This document shows, one piece after another, positions 1 to 10,864 of a stretch of DNA of 64,000 nucleotides. The notes beneath the pieces are model-generated. The model saw only the letters and a list, made by a program, of their open reading frames with translations. It did not search any database and was not told the DNA's origin. The stretch is from assembly GCF_035825295.1 (NCBI RefSeq), contig NZ_JAYMGI010000002.1:4283001-4347000 (forward strand), given 5' to 3'. A program made the position numbers and the translations under genes. Each line of letters begins with the position of its first letter. Within the stretch, counting starts at the first letter, position 1. Source of the stretch: Actinacidiphila sp. DG2A-62. Lineage in GTDB: Bacteria > Actinomycetota > Actinomycetes > Streptomycetales > Streptomycetaceae.

Positions 1-1
1 T

Positions 2-907
2 GGAGAACGCGTCACGGATCGGCGCGTGACGGCTCTGGAGCAGCGCGTCGAAAGCCTTCGGCAGATGGACGACGAGATGGGTGGGGCGCGGCTGTTGGAG
101 TACGCCCAGAGCGACCTGTCCTTGATCACGATGACCATCAAGAACGGCACGTACACCGACGCCTTGGGTGCCCGTCTCCACTCGCTGGCGGCGCAGGTGG
201 CGTACCTGGCCGGGTGGATGGCCTACGACAGCGGGCTGCACTCCCTCGGGCAGCGGTACTACGTGGCGGCGCTGCGGGCCGCGCGCACGGCCGGCGAACA
301 CGACCTCGGCAGCTTCCTGCTCGCCGAGATGGGCGTCCACGCCTCGGACGGCGGATACAACCGCGAACGCGTCAGCCTCCTGCGCACCGCCCTCGACCAG
401 AGCAAGAAGGTTCCCCTGGCGACCCGGGCCTACCTGTACCTGCACCTCGCCGCTGCGCTTGCGCAGCAGAGCGAGCACCGGGAGGCGGCCTCGGCACTGC
501 ACACGTCCGAGAAGTTGTACGACCGGTCAGGGGACAGCCGGGGCGAGTGGCTCAAGTGGTTCGGCGAGTCGCAGATCAACAGCACCAGGGGCAAGGTCAT
601 GCTCTGGGCCGGCGACTCCGAGGTCGCCACTGACTACCTGGCCGCTTCGGTGCAGTCGTCCGTGCCCCGTGACAAGGCGGTGCGGGTCGGCCGCCTCGCC
701 GAGGCGCACCTGGCCGGCGGCGACCTCGACGGCGCCCTCACGGCAGCCAACCATGGCGTCGACCTCCTGGAGCGCAAGGTGTCCTCCCACCGGGCGGTGG
801 ACCGGCTCAGGAACTTCAGCGGGAAGCTCGCGGCCTTCTCGACGGAGACGGCCGTGAAGGAGTTCCGCGAGCGGCTGAAGGCCCTCCCGGAGATGGCTGC
901 GGCCTGA
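2..907 (+). CDS. TPR-type protein, likely C-terminal part of an XRE-family regulator (5' truncated)
   Basis: The frame is open from base 2 with no upstream stop, so the true start probably lies outside the window; an internal GTG at 26 would give 293 residues. The visible part is all helical, Ala/Leu-rich and organised like tetratricopeptide repeats (for example AYLAGWMAYDSGLHSLGQRY and YLHLAAALAQQSEHREAASA). Streptomyces encode many proteins with an N-terminal Cro/C1 helix-turn-helix followed by exactly this type of TPR-like C-terminal half, so a DNA-binding regulator is the best guess, but no HTH is inside the window. It is followed after 11 nt by a broken acetyltransferase-like frame on the same strand. 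Function beyond protein-protein interaction is inference. Confidence 0.7.
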   Translation, partial: GERVTDRRVTALEQRVESLRQMDDEMGGARLLEYAQSDLSLITMTIKNGTYTDALGARLHSLAAQVAYLAGWMAYDSGLHSLGQRYYVAALRAARTAGEHDLGSFLLAEMGVHASDGGYNRERVSLLRTALDQSKKVPLATRAYLYLHLAAALAQQSEHREAASALHTSEKLYDRSGDSRGEWLKWFGESQINSTRGKVMLWAGDSEVATDYLAASVQSSVPRDKAVRVGRLAEAHLAGGDLDGALTAANHGVDLLERKVSSHRAVDRLRNFSGKLAAFSTETAVKEFRERLKALPEMAAA

Positions 908-918
908 TCGGCGTCGGC

Positions 919-1165
919 ATGACTGCCTCGGGCATCGAACTCCGTCACTTCCGCGACGTCGAACCCGTCTGGGACACCCTCATCGACATCTACGCCGAGG
1001 TGCGGGCCGACCGGCTGCACGATCCCCGCTACTCGGTCGAGCGCTACGCCGAGCGGCTCGCCCGCCACGCGTCCGAGCCCGGCTGGGAAGCAGCCGTCCC
1101 CGGACTCACCCGTTCTGACGGCCATGGTGCGCGAGCTGGCCACCGGCAACGCCGCAACGACCTGA
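919..1165 (+). pseudogene. GNAT acetyltransferase N-terminal remnant
   Basis: The frame from ATG 919 starts like a GNAT N-acetyltransferase (IELRHFRDVEPVWDTLIDIY then AEVRADRLHDPRYSVERYAE). After about 58 residues (GWEA) the frame loses family character and runs on into low-complexity sequence through the tRNA. Another frame then gives a short plausible tail (LTAMVRELATGNAATT) ending at a TGA at 1163-1165. The acetyl-CoA-binding motif A of GNAT proteins is missing, so this is most likely a deletion-frameshift remnant. Nothing suggests it is functional. The alternative is a small unrelated orphan gene. Confidence 0.5.
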
Positions 1166-1245
1166 CCCGCCTCAGCCGACGCACCGCCCGGGCCCGGCGC
1201 ACCCACAGCGGGGAGCGCAGCCCGGCGCGCCGCGGGCACGGAAAA

Positions 1246-1283
1246 GCCGGAGGCCCAGTGGATCGCTCCACTGGGCCTCCGGC
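1246..1283 (-). terminator. Intrinsic terminator after tRNA-Arg
   Basis: A perfect 15-bp inverted repeat (1246-1260 and 1269-1283) with an 8-nt loop. Read on the minus strand it is followed by TTTTC, giving a classic hairpin plus U-tract just downstream of the tRNA-Arg gene. Confidence 0.8.
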
Positions 1284-1289
1284 CTGCTG

Positions 1290-1362
1290 TGCACTCGGCA
1301 GGATTCGAACCTGCAACCTTCTGATCCGTAGTCAGATGCTCTATCCGTTGAGCTACGAGTGC
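1290..1362 (-). tRNA. tRNA-Arg (anticodon ACG)
   Basis: The minus strand folds into a standard cloverleaf. The acceptor pairs GCACTCG with CGAGTGC. The anticodon stem is TCTGA/TCAGA with loop CTACGGA (ACG at positions 34-36). The T-arm is GCAGG-TTCGAAT-CCTGC, with discriminator A. The 3' CCA is not encoded. It is 73 nt long. Confidence 0.95.
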
Positions 1363-1530
1363 GGGCGTTGCGGCCCTACGGGGGCCGGTCGGCGTTGCGT
1401 GGACAACATTACATGAGGCGGCGCGGGAGGTGAAATCGATACCGCGGGGGTGGGGTGAGCTGGGGAAACGCGTGGTGGGGCGGGTTCGGGGCGGGGCGGC
1501 GAGGGGCGCGCGGGCAGGGGTGGAACGCGG

Positions 1531-1560
1531 AGGAGCCCCGGCCGGGTGGGCGGGGCTCCT
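1531..1560 (-). terminator. Probable terminator after tRNA-Ser(GCU)
   Basis: Perfect 10-bp inverted repeat AGGAGCCCCG / CGGGGCTCCT with a 10-nt loop, immediately downstream of the minus-strand tRNA-Ser gene. It lacks a good U-tract, as is common for Streptomyces terminators. Confidence 0.6.
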
Positions 1561-1574
1561 GAGTGGGGTGGTGA

Positions 1575-1668
1575 TGGCGGAGGCGGAGGGATTTGAACCC
1601 TCGATGGACGGTAAAGCCCAAACCGCATTAGCAGTGCGGCGCCATAGACCGGACTAGGCGACGCCTCC
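1575..1668 (-). tRNA. tRNA-Ser (anticodon GCU)
   Basis: Class II tRNA on the minus strand. The acceptor pairs GGAGGCG with CGCCTCC. The anticodon stem is CCGCA/TGCGG with loop CTGCTAA, so the anticodon is GCT. There is a long variable arm and a T-loop TTCAAAT. The 3' CCA is encoded (bases 1575-1577), unlike the two other tRNAs in the window. Confidence 0.95.
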
Positions 1669-2034
1669 TGGGTACGTGCCCCGTGGTGCGGGCGCGTGGG
1701 GGAATGATGGCACAGCCGGGAGGGCTGCGACCAATCCGAGAATACGGTACAAGGCCGTGGCTGGGCAGGGCAAAGGGGTTGGCCGGCCCGGCAGGTCCCT
1801 GGCGCTGCCTGGTGGCGCTGCCTGGTGGCCATGGCCCCCGGGTTGCGCGAGTCCTCCCGGTCACGGTGATCCCCGGTCCAGGCGGTCCGCGCCCGGCCCC
1901 GGTGGTCCGCACCCGGCCCGGTGGCCCCCGCTCGGCCGGACGGCCCAACGTCACCCCCGGTGTGGACCGGCGACGCGCCCACGTACGGGTGACGTACCCC
2001 CGCGCACGCCCGGGCGCGCGGTAAGAGGTGCGGC
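1669..2034. other. Intergenic region between tRNA-Ser and the SSI-like gene
   Basis: No convincing gene. The stretch is low-complexity and GC-rich with short imperfect repeats (ctggtggc, ccggtggtccgc). It should carry the tRNA promoter on the minus strand and the promoter of the inhibitor gene on the plus strand, but no clear -10/-35 pair is evident. Confidence 0.5.
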
Positions 2035-2466
2035 ATGACGCGTACCACTCTCGCGGCCGCCGCCACCCTCGCCGCCGCCGCATTCGCCGCGCTGCTCGCG
2101 CCCGGGGCCGCCGCCCACGCCGTGGGGGTCCCCCGGACCTTCGACCGGCTGACCGTCGCGTACGACGACGGGTCCGGCCACCCCGTGACGTACCGCATCA
2201 CCTGCGGCATCCGGCGGGAGGACGCCGCGTGCTCGCACCTGGACCAGCTCGGCGGGCCGCTGCCGGACGTGCCCGCCGGGCAGGCGTGCTCGATGATCTA
2301 CGGCGGGCCGCAGACCGCCCGGCTGACCGGAAGTTGGCAGGGGCGGCCGGTACGGGAGACGTACCGACGCACCAACGGCTGCGAGGTCGCCCGCTGGCAC
2401 CGGATGGAGCCCGCGCTCCCCGACCCCCGGCACCGGCCCGGACAGATGCACCCGCTCGCCGCGTAG
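2035..2466 (+). CDS. SSI-family secreted protease inhibitor
   Basis: A 143-residue protein with a Sec signal peptide (MTRTTLAAAATLAAAAFAAL, cleavage likely after AHA). The mature part matches the Streptomyces subtilisin inhibitor family (MEROPS I16). It has four cysteines (57, 66, 85, 116) arranged for two disulfides, the reactive-site segment CSMIYGGP, and the WQGRPV and NGCEVARW motifs. By alignment with SSI (CPMVYDP) the P1 residue would be Met87, pointing to subtilisin-like targets. Family members inhibit extracellular serine proteases and are abundant in streptomycete culture fluid. The ATG is preceded by AAGAGG. The C-terminal tail is longer and more Pro-rich than in classical SSI. Confidence 0.85.
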   Translation: MTRTTLAAAATLAAAAFAALLAPGAAAHAVGVPRTFDRLTVAYDDGSGHPVTYRITCGIRREDAACSHLDQLGGPLPDVPAGQACSMIYGGPQTARLTGSWQGRPVRETYRRTNGCEVARWHRMEPALPDPRHRPGQMHPLAA

Positions 2467-3316
2467 GCCGGGGCGAGACGCGGTCGGCCGGCCGGTCGCC
2501 GCGCACCCCGGCGGTACGGTCCGCCTCGCCCCGGCGGTACGGACCGCCTCGCGCCAGGGCCCGCGCCCCCGCCGCGCCGGCGGTACGGACCCGGTCGCGT
2601 CGTACGCGCCCGCCCGGACCCGTCCCGCGGCCCCGGCACCCGTACGGCCCGCCCGCCCGTACCGGTTCCGTGCAGGCCCCGCGCACATCCGGTGCGGCTC
2701 CGGTGCGGGTCGCGCGCAGATCGCGCGCAGATCGCGTACGGGCCGCGCGCAGACCGCGCACGGGCCGCGCGCAGATCGCGTACAGCTCCGGCACGGGCTC
2801 CGCACCGCCTCGCCCCCATCCCCGGGCGCCGCGCCCACCCCGCGCCCGTCCCGCGCCCAGCTCCCGCCCCGCCGACCCCTCACCCCCGTGACGTACACCA
2901 CACCCTCCGCGTACAACCCTCAACCCCCCGGCGCCCAGCGCCACATACGCATCCACCGCCCCCGCGCGGAACCCGACCCGTACACTCGGTCTAGTGACAT
3001 GGCCCGGGGGCAACGGCAAGATGGGCGGCCCGTGACGACGGCGACCGCCGGCCGTACCGCGTGACCGCATCACGTGACCGCTCCGGGTGACCGAACGTCG
3101 CCGCGGGCACGCGAGGTGCGCCGCGCCGGCGCGGCGCGGGCCGCCCCCGGCCCAGGGAACCGCGGTCACCTCCCCGGCGTCCGCACACCGTGAGCAGCAC
3201 CGGGCCCGGACCGGCCCACGGACCCGCCCCGGTCCGCGCCCGGATCGACAGCACCACCCGCACCACCCGCACCACCGAGCACCACGCAACATGCGGTCAC
3301 AAGGAGGACGCGTCCC
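2467..3316. other. Long GC-rich intergenic stretch with short repeats
   Basis: About 850 nt without a credible gene. It contains a tandem pair around 2507-2550 built on ccccggcggtacgg and a cluster of gcgcagatcgcg/gcgcgcagaccg units at about 2700-2785. ORFs here have biased low-complexity composition and no family signature. The last bases (AAGGAGG at about 3301-3307) are the ribosome binding site of the following gene. Confidence 0.6.
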
Positions 3317-6300
3317 GTGAGCAGCAGGCCATCCCGAGGCGCTGCTCGCCTCGCCTCGATACTCGACGCCCTCCCGGACGCACTGCTCCTGGTCAACGCC
3401 AACGGCACGGTGGTGAACGCGAACGCCATCGCGCTGGAGACGTTCGAGACGCCCGGGACCGCGCTGGTCGGGCGCGGACTGCTGGACCTGCTGCCGGAGT
3501 TCGACCCCAAGCGCATCCCCGGCTCGATGCGCAGCCCGCGCGAGGCCGCGCAGGACACGGACACCCGGACCAAGCCGACCCGGATGACCGCGCACCGCAC
3601 CGACGGCAGCGCCTTCCCCGCCCAGGTGACGAGCGCGAACCTGGAGGACGCCCGCACCCCGTACGCCGACTTCGGCGACGGCATGCCGCACTACACCGGC
3701 GACGAACTGCTGATGCTGGTGGTGCGCGACCTGTCCGGCACGGTCGACACCGAGGCCGAACTCGCCCGCCAGCAGCGGCAGACCGAGATGATCCTGCGGG
3801 CCGCCGCCGAGGGCGTGGTCGGCGTGGACACCGCGGGCAAGGTCGTGCTGGTCAACCCCTCGGCCGCGCAGATACTCGGCCACCGCGCGACCGACCTCGG
3901 CGGCAAGGAGCTGCACCCGCTGGTGCACCACTCGCGCCCGGACGGCTCGCCGCTGGCGTACGAGGAGACCCCGCTCGCCGACACGCTGCGCAGCGGCCGC
4001 AAGCACCGGGTGCGCGGCCAGGTGCTGTGGCGCAAGGACGGCAAGCCGGTGCCGGTGGACCTGACGACGGCGCCGGTGCGCGACGGTGACCAACTGGTCG
4101 GCGCGGTGATGACGTTCACCGACCGCACCCAGTACGACGCGCTGGCCGCGCGCGCCGCGCAGCTGCGGGCGCTGCTGGACAGCTCGTTGCGCGGGCCGCT
4201 GGCCGAACTGCGCGGCGAGCTGGGCGGGTTGGCGGCCGACCCGGCCGGGCAGCTGTGGCCCGAGGCCAACCAGATCCTGCACCACCTCACCGCCGGCTAC
4301 GCGCGCATCACCACGCTCATCGACAACGTCCTGGCCTTCCAGCGGCTGGACCGCGGCGAGGACAAGCTGCGGCGCGAGCCGGTCGGCCTGGACGACCTGG
4401 CCGCCGCGGCGGTCGAGGGCGCGGTCGAGCTGATCGGTCCCGGGCGGGCGCAGTACGCCGTGCACGCGCCGCAGACCGAGGTGTCGGTGGACGGCGAGCA
4501 CCTGGCCAGGGCGCTGTCGCACCTGATCGCCGACGTGGCCGGCGTGGACTCCGCGGGCAACGCGATCGCGCTCGGCGGCGACTCCACGATCGTGGTCGCG
4601 GCGGCCCGGCGCGGCGACGTCGTCCGCATCGACGTGCACGGCCCGAGCGCCGGCGGCGACCCGGTCCACCTGCCGCTGGCCCGCGGGGTGGTCGAACGCC
4701 ACGGCGGCGTCCTGCAGACCCACGAGGTGCCGGGGCAGGGCAGCGCGTACGTCCTGGAGGTGCCGGTCGGCCCGGAGGACGCGGGCGAGACCGCTTCGGG
4801 CGCGGCGGGAGCCGCAAGGGCCGCGAGCGCGGCTGGCGGTACGGCGTCCCCCGCGGGTGGGCGCTCGGGTTCCCACGGACGCGGACGCGCGGCGGCCGGC
4901 GAGGACGCGGGATCGGATACGAGTGCGGGCACGGGCACGGGTGCGGGTGCGGGCGGCGGTACGGGCTCGGCCGGCGCTACGGGCTCCGGTCCGCGCGGCG
5001 GTGCGGGGTCCGGGGCCGGTACGGACGCGGGCGGCGGTGCGGGCTCGCACGGTCGCCGGGGCGCGGGCAGGGGCGCCGGCGGGCGCTCGGGCTCGGCGGC
5101 GGAGGACGCGAGTCCGGTTCCTGGGCCGCGCGACCCCTCGGAGGACACCGGCACGGTCGTCGCGCCCTGGGCGGTGCCGGCCGTGACCGATCACGGCGAC
5201 CAGCACGGCGACCAGTTCGGCGGCCCGCACGGTGACCAGTACGGCGGCCCGCACGGTGACCAGCGCGGCGACCAGCAGGAGGCCCCGAGCGGGCGGCGGC
5301 GCGCGCTGCGCCGGCCGCGCGAGGAGGGCGAGCCGCAGCAGGGCCGGCAGGCTCCGGCGCTGCCGGGCGGTTCCGGTGAGCGCGACGGCGCGGCGTTCTC
5401 CGCGGGCGCGGACGGTCCCGCGGCGCACGGCGAACAGCCGTCGGGGCGCCGGGCGCGGCGCGGGCGGGCGGCCGAGGAGGAGCAGCCGCCGGCCGCGCAG
5501 ATGCCGGCCGCGCAGGTGCCGGCCGAGCAGGCGGGGCGGGCCGAGCTGCCCGCGCCGCCCATCCCGAACGCGCTGCCGCCGGCCGGTTCCGGCGGCGGGC
5601 CGACGGGCCGCCGCGCGCGCCGCGCCATCGAGCCCGCGAACCCGGTGGGACCGGTGGGACCGATCGCGGTGCCGCCGCAGGGCGCCGGGCCGCAGGCCGC
5701 GTGGCCGGCGCCGCAGGAGCCGCAGCCGGGCCTCCCGGCGGTCCGCCACCAGGAGCCGGCGGCGCAGGCGGCGGAGTGGCAGGACGCCCAGGGTGGGCAG
5801 GATGCCGCACCCGGACGACCCGCACTGCGCCGACCCGGCACCTCCGCGCCGAACGCGGAATGGCAGGACGCCGGGAGCGGCCAGGACCCGCAGGCCGCCG
5901 GAACCGGACGACCCGCACTGCGCCGACCCGGCACCTCCGCGCCGAACGCGGAATGGCAGGACCCGCAAGCCCCCGCACCAGGCCGACCGGCACCGCAGCG
6001 ACCCGGCACGACCGCGCCCGCCGCCGCGGAATGGCAGGACGCCGGGAGCGGCCACGATCCGCAGGCCGCCGGAACCGGACGACCCGCACTGCGCCGACCC
6101 GGCACCTCCGCGCCGGGCGGCCGGGGTGGGCGGCCGGAGGTTCCGGCGCCCGCGGAGTGGCCGGGGCCGCACGATCCGCGGACGCAGAGCCCGCAGGCCG
6201 CTCCCGCGCAGCCGGGCGCGCAGCCGGCGGTTCGCCGTCAGGGCCCGTCACCGCAGGCGGCGGAGTGGCAGGACGCCCAGGGTGGGCAGGGTGCCGCACC

Positions 6301-8164
6301 CGGACGACCGGCGCCGCAACGCCCCGGCACGACCGCGCCGGCCGCCGCGGAGTGGCAGGACGCCCAAGGCAGCCACGACCCGCAGGCGGCAGCGGCCGGA
6401 CGACCCGCACTGCGCCGACCCGGCACCTCCGCGCCGGGCGGCGCATGGCAGGACCCCGACGGCGCCCAGGACCCGCGCACCGATCCGCGTTCGCAGGGCG
6501 GCGACGCCCAGGAGCCCGGTGGGCGGACCGGGCGGCGGGCGGCGGGCGAGCGGCCGGGGACGTCCGCGCCGGGGGAGCAGCCGGGGGCGTCCGGCGCGCC
6601 CGGTGGCTGGCCGGAGCCCGGCGGCCAGGGCGGCGCGACACAGTGGCCCGGCCCGCACGCCGCAGAGGGCGGCGGGAACTCCGCCGACGCCTGGGGCCCG
6701 GCCGCCGCCGCGGCGCAGGCCGGCGACGCGCACGATCCGCGTGACCCGCACGCGCCGGAGCAGGGCCCCGGCCACGACCAGGGCCAGGCACAGGTCCGGC
6801 CGCAGGCCCAGGCCCAGGCCCACCAGGCTCAGGCCCACGCGCAGGCCCAGGGCCCGGCGCACGGGCAGAGCCACGGGCGGGCGATCAGCGTGCGGACGCT
6901 CGGCCAGGGCGTCGTCCCCTACGCCGGCCAGCCCGAGCTGCCCGCGCCGGGCGGGTCCGGCGGGTCCGGCCGACGCCGCAGGCTGGGCGCGCCGCAGCAG
7001 AGCAACGGCTCGATCCTTCCGCGCGTGCCGAGCCAGCCGGTCCCGGCGGGCCAGCCGACGCCCGGCGGCGAGACGCAGGCGCGGCAGCACCCGCAGGCCG
7101 ATCCGGACAGCGGCCAGCTGCCCGTACGCCCGCCCGTGCCCCCGGCGCAGTCGCAGCACCCCGCACCCCCGGCGGGGGCGCCCGGCGCGCCCGCCGCCCC
7201 CGTACCGCCGATGCCGCCCGGGCCGCCGCCCACCGTGCCGCCCGGCGCTCCCGCGGCCGGCAACGACCCGCAGACCGCGCTGCTGCGGCCCGTGCGGGCC
7301 GCCGACCCCGGCCGCGGCCGGTCCTACGCGATAGGCGCGCCGGCGGCGGGCGCCGCCGAGGGGCCGGAGCCGCTGGACGGCCCGAACGGCGCGGTCGACG
7401 TGACCGACGACATGACCGCGGGCGGCCCCGGCGCGGACGACCGGCAGGAGGAGCCGCTGGAGGAGCCGCGGCGCCTGCTGGTGTGGCCGGAGCCCGACGT
7501 GTCGACCCGGCAGGCGCTCACCGACCGCGGCTACCGGCCGGTGATCGTCCGCTCGCGCGAGGAGGTCGACGCGCAGGTCGCCGAGCCGCCCGCCGCGCTG
7601 TTCGTGGACCCGCTGACCGGCCCGATCACCAGGACCGCGCTGCAGTCGCTGCGGCAGGCCGCCGCCGCGGCGCAGGTGCCGGTGCTGGTCACCGCCGGGC
7701 TCGGCCAGGCGACGCGCGAGGCGGCGTACGGCGCGGACCCGGCGGTGCTGCTGAAGGCGCTGGCGCCGCGCGACAGCGAGCAGCACCCGCCGCGAGTGCT
7801 GCTGGTGGAGAGCCACGAGCCGATCGCGCAGGCGTTCGCGGCGACGCTGGAGCGCCGCGGGATGCAGGTCACCCACGCGTCGTCGGAGACCGACGCGATG
7901 ACGCAGGCCGCGCAGATCCACCCGAATCTGGTGGTGATGGACCTGATGCTGATCCGGCGGCGCCGGCAGGGCATCGTGGACTGGCTGCGCGGGCACGCGC
8001 GGCTGGACACCACGCCGCTGGTCGTCTACACCTCCGCCGACATCGAGCCCTCCGAGCTGCCGCGGCTGGCGTCCGGCGAGACGGTCCTGTTCCTGGCCGA
8101 ACGCTCCACCAGCAGCGACGTGCAGGCGCGGATCGTGGACCTGCTGGGCAAGATCGGCGCGTGA
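3317..8164 (+). CDS. Giant PAS / degenerate histidine-kinase / receiver hybrid protein
   Basis: A 1615-residue protein starting at GTG after AAGGAGG. The order is two PAS domains (about 10-130 and 150-275), a dimerisation-like helix (about 276-335), a GHKL-like fold (about 350-490), a very long Gly/Ala/Pro/Gln linker with tandem repeats (about 490-1380), a receiver-like domain lacking obvious acidic residues (about 1384-1480), and a second receiver-like domain (about 1490-1610) with VVMDLM (Asp1542). The helix where a kinase has its phospho-acceptor His reads LLDSSLRGPLAEL, with no His. The ATPase N-box region reads HLIADVAGV, lacking the usual Asn. So it probably senses through PAS and signals by protein contacts rather than by autophosphorylation. 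No membrane segment is seen. Homologues with this layout occur in Streptomyces, but I cannot assign a role. Confidence 0.75.
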   Translation: MSSRPSRGAARLASILDALPDALLLVNANGTVVNANAIALETFETPGTALVGRGLLDLLPEFDPKRIPGSMRSPREAAQDTDTRTKPTRMTAHRTDGSAFPAQVTSANLEDARTPYADFGDGMPHYTGDELLMLVVRDLSGTVDTEAELARQQRQTEMILRAAAEGVVGVDTAGKVVLVNPSAAQILGHRATDLGGKELHPLVHHSRPDGSPLAYEETPLADTLRSGRKHRVRGQVLWRKDGKPVPVDLTTAPVRDGDQLVGAVMTFTDRTQYDALAARAAQLRALLDSSLRGPLAELRGELGGLAADPAGQLWPEANQILHHLTAGYARITTLIDNVLAFQRLDRGEDKLRREPVGLDDLAAAAVEGAVELIGPGRAQYAVHAPQTEVSVDGEHLARALSHLIADVAGVDSAGNAIALGGDSTIVVAAARRGDVVRIDVHGPSAGGDPVHLPLARGVVERHGGVLQTHEVPGQGSAYVLEVPVGPEDAGETASGAAGAARAASAAGGTASPAGGRSGSHGRGRAAAGEDAGSDTSAGTGTGAGAGGGTGSAGATGSGPRGGAGSGAGTDAGGGAGSHGRRGAGRGAGGRSGSAAEDASPVPGPRDPSEDTGTVVAPWAVPAVTDHGDQHGDQFGGPHGDQYGGPHGDQRGDQQEAPSGRRRALRRPREEGEPQQGRQAPALPGGSGERDGAAFSAGADGPAAHGEQPSGRRARRGRAAEEEQPPAAQMPAAQVPAEQAGRAELPAPPIPNALPPAGSGGGPTGRRARRAIEPANPVGPVGPIAVPPQGAGPQAAWPAPQEPQPGLPAVRHQEPAAQAAEWQDAQGGQDAAPGRPALRRPGTSAPNAEWQDAGSGQDPQAAGTGRPALRRPGTSAPNAEWQDPQAPAPGRPAPQRPGTTAPAAAEWQDAGSGHDPQAAGTGRPALRRPGTSAPGGRGGRPEVPAPAEWPGPHDPRTQSPQAAPAQPGAQPAVRRQGPSPQAAEWQDAQGGQGAAPGRPAPQRPGTTAPAAAEWQDAQGSHDPQAAAAGRPALRRPGTSAPGGAWQDPDGAQDPRTDPRSQGGDAQEPGGRTGRRAAGERPGTSAPGEQPGASGAPGGWPEPGGQGGATQWPGPHAAEGGGNSADAWGPAAAAAQAGDAHDPRDPHAPEQGPGHDQGQAQVRPQAQAQAHQAQAHAQAQGPAHGQSHGRAISVRTLGQGVVPYAGQPELPAPGGSGGSGRRRRLGAPQQSNGSILPRVPSQPVPAGQPTPGGETQARQHPQADPDSGQLPVRPPVPPAQSQHPAPPAGAPGAPAAPVPPMPPGPPPTVPPGAPAAGNDPQTALLRPVRAADPGRGRSYAIGAPAAGAAEGPEPLDGPNGAVDVTDDMTAGGPGADDRQEEPLEEPRRLLVWPEPDVSTRQALTDRGYRPVIVRSREEVDAQVAEPPAALFVDPLTGPITRTALQSLRQAAAAAQVPVLVTAGLGQATREAAYGADPAVLLKALAPRDSEQHPPRVLLVESHEPIAQAFAATLERRGMQVTHASSETDAMTQAAQIHPNLVVMDLMLIRRRRQGIVDWLRGHARLDTTPLVVYTSADIEPSELPRLASGETVLFLAERSTSSDVQARIVDLLGKIGA
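5774..6450 (+). repeat. In-frame tandem repeats in the linker of the PAS/receiver protein
   Basis: A repeated module of about 30-38 residues begins with EWQD and ends with GRPALRRPGTSAP or a variant (GRPAPQRPGTTAP). It occurs four times at about 5774-6120 and twice at about 6262-6450. DNA identity between copies is high (for example cgacccgcactgcgccgacc recurs exactly), so recent slippage or unequal exchange is likely. Confidence 0.85.
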
Positions 8165-8263
8165 GGGCCCGGGGCGGCGTGCGCCCCTGGGTGGGTCGGC
8201 GTGGGTCGGCCGGGCGGCGACGTGCGCCCCGGGGTCGGCCCGGCTGCGGTGTGCGCCCCGGGG

Positions 8264-9919
<1,656 letters not shown>

Positions 9920-10079
9920 AAGGGCCTCCGGCGACGGCGACGGCAGTGGCGGGTCGTAGCCGTGATTCTGCTGGCATACCAGGTGGTATGTCACTACCCC
10001 GCGCCGGATCGGTCATGTCGTGAGCGGTCGCGGCGACCGTTTCCGGCCGCGCGGCCCGGGCGGGCCCGTCGGCGCCCGC

Positions 10080-10604
10080 TCAGGCCACGCACAGCTCCAG
10101 CTCGGGGTCGTCCCGCAGCTTGCCGAGGGCGCGGGAGACCGCGCTCTTGACGGTGCCGACGGAGACGCCGAGGACCTCGGCGGTCTGCACCTCGCTCATG
10201 TCCTCGTAGTAGCGCAGGACGACCATCGCGCGCTGCCGCGGGGGGAGCCGGGCTATCGCGCGCAGCAGGGCGTCCCGCTGGGCCTGCTGCTCGGTGAGGT
10301 CGACCTGGCAGGCGGCGGCAGGCTCGGGCAGCTCGTCGGTGCTGAACTCGTCGACCTTGCGCTTGCGCCACTGCGAGGTCCGCGTGTTCACCAGGGTGCG
10401 GCGCACGTACCCGTCGACGGCCCGGTGGTCGTCGATGCGGTCCCAGGCGAGGTACGTCTTGGTGAGCGCGGTCTGCAGCAGGTCTTCGGCGTCCGAGGGG
10501 TTGGGGGTCAGGGCGCGCGCGGTGCGCAGCAGCGTCGGGCCCTTGGTCCGGACGTAGGCCGTGAACTGCGTCGTGTTGGCGCTGGTGCACACTGGCGTGG
10601 TCAT
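10080..10604 (-). CDS. SigE-family ECF RNA polymerase sigma factor
   Basis: A 174-residue protein with sigma region 2 (NPSDAEDLLQTALTKTYLAW) recognising -10 elements, and region 4 (LPPRQRAMVVLRYYEDMSEV then QTAEVLGVSVGTVKSAVSRA) carrying the helix-turn-helix for -35 elements. The Trp/Arg-rich middle (TRTSQWRKRKVDEF) is typical of the actinobacterial SigE-family ECF group. The ATG at 10604 is preceded by GGAG. No anti-sigma factor gene is adjacent, so control is probably transcriptional or by a distant partner. The next gene on the same strand is about 260 nt upstream and separated by a hairpin, so this is probably a monocistronic unit. Confidence 0.85.
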   Translation of the reverse strand: MTTPVCTSANTTQFTAYVRTKGPTLLRTARALTPNPSDAEDLLQTALTKTYLAWDRIDDHRAVDGYVRRTLVNTRTSQWRKRKVDEFSTDELPEPAAACQVDLTEQQAQRDALLRAIARLPPRQRAMVVLRYYEDMSEVQTAEVLGVSVGTVKSAVSRALGKLRDDPELELCVA

Positions 10605-10761
10605 GGCTCCACGGTAGGAGCCGGCGGGGTCGTCGCGGATCGGCCGCAAGTGCCGAAACGGGATCACCCTCAGGTCGTACTCCGGGGGATGTCCCCACCT
10701 CCCGAGGGGTGACCCGGGGGGCCTGTTCCCGCAGGGGATGCACCTGGGGGATGACCCCGGA

Positions 10762-10787
10762 CCGACCCCGAGTACACCCGGGGTCGG
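10762..10787 (-). terminator. Hairpin terminator between the DUF1906 gene and the sigma-factor gene
   Basis: Perfect 9-bp inverted repeat CCGACCCCG / CGGGGTCGG with an 8-nt loop, downstream of the minus-strand DUF1906 gene and upstream of the sigma-factor gene. No U-tract. Confidence 0.55.
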
Positions 10788-10864
10788 CGTCGGCCCGCAC
10801 TGCCTGGGCAGCAGGTCGCGGCGGGGTCTGCGGCGGACGGCGTGCGCGCGGCCGTCCGCAGGGC

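Noticed and set aside
1246-1283. Inverted repeat as an insertion-sequence end
   Set aside because: The hairpin is followed by a T-tract on the minus strand and sits right after a tRNA, so a terminator explains it; no transposase is nearby.
2198-6172. 1324-codon minus-strand ORF opposite the PAS/receiver gene
   Set aside because: It is a shadow of the GC-biased plus-strand gene, Arg/Ala/Pro-rich with no domain; the plus-strand frame has the third-position bias and recognisable domains.
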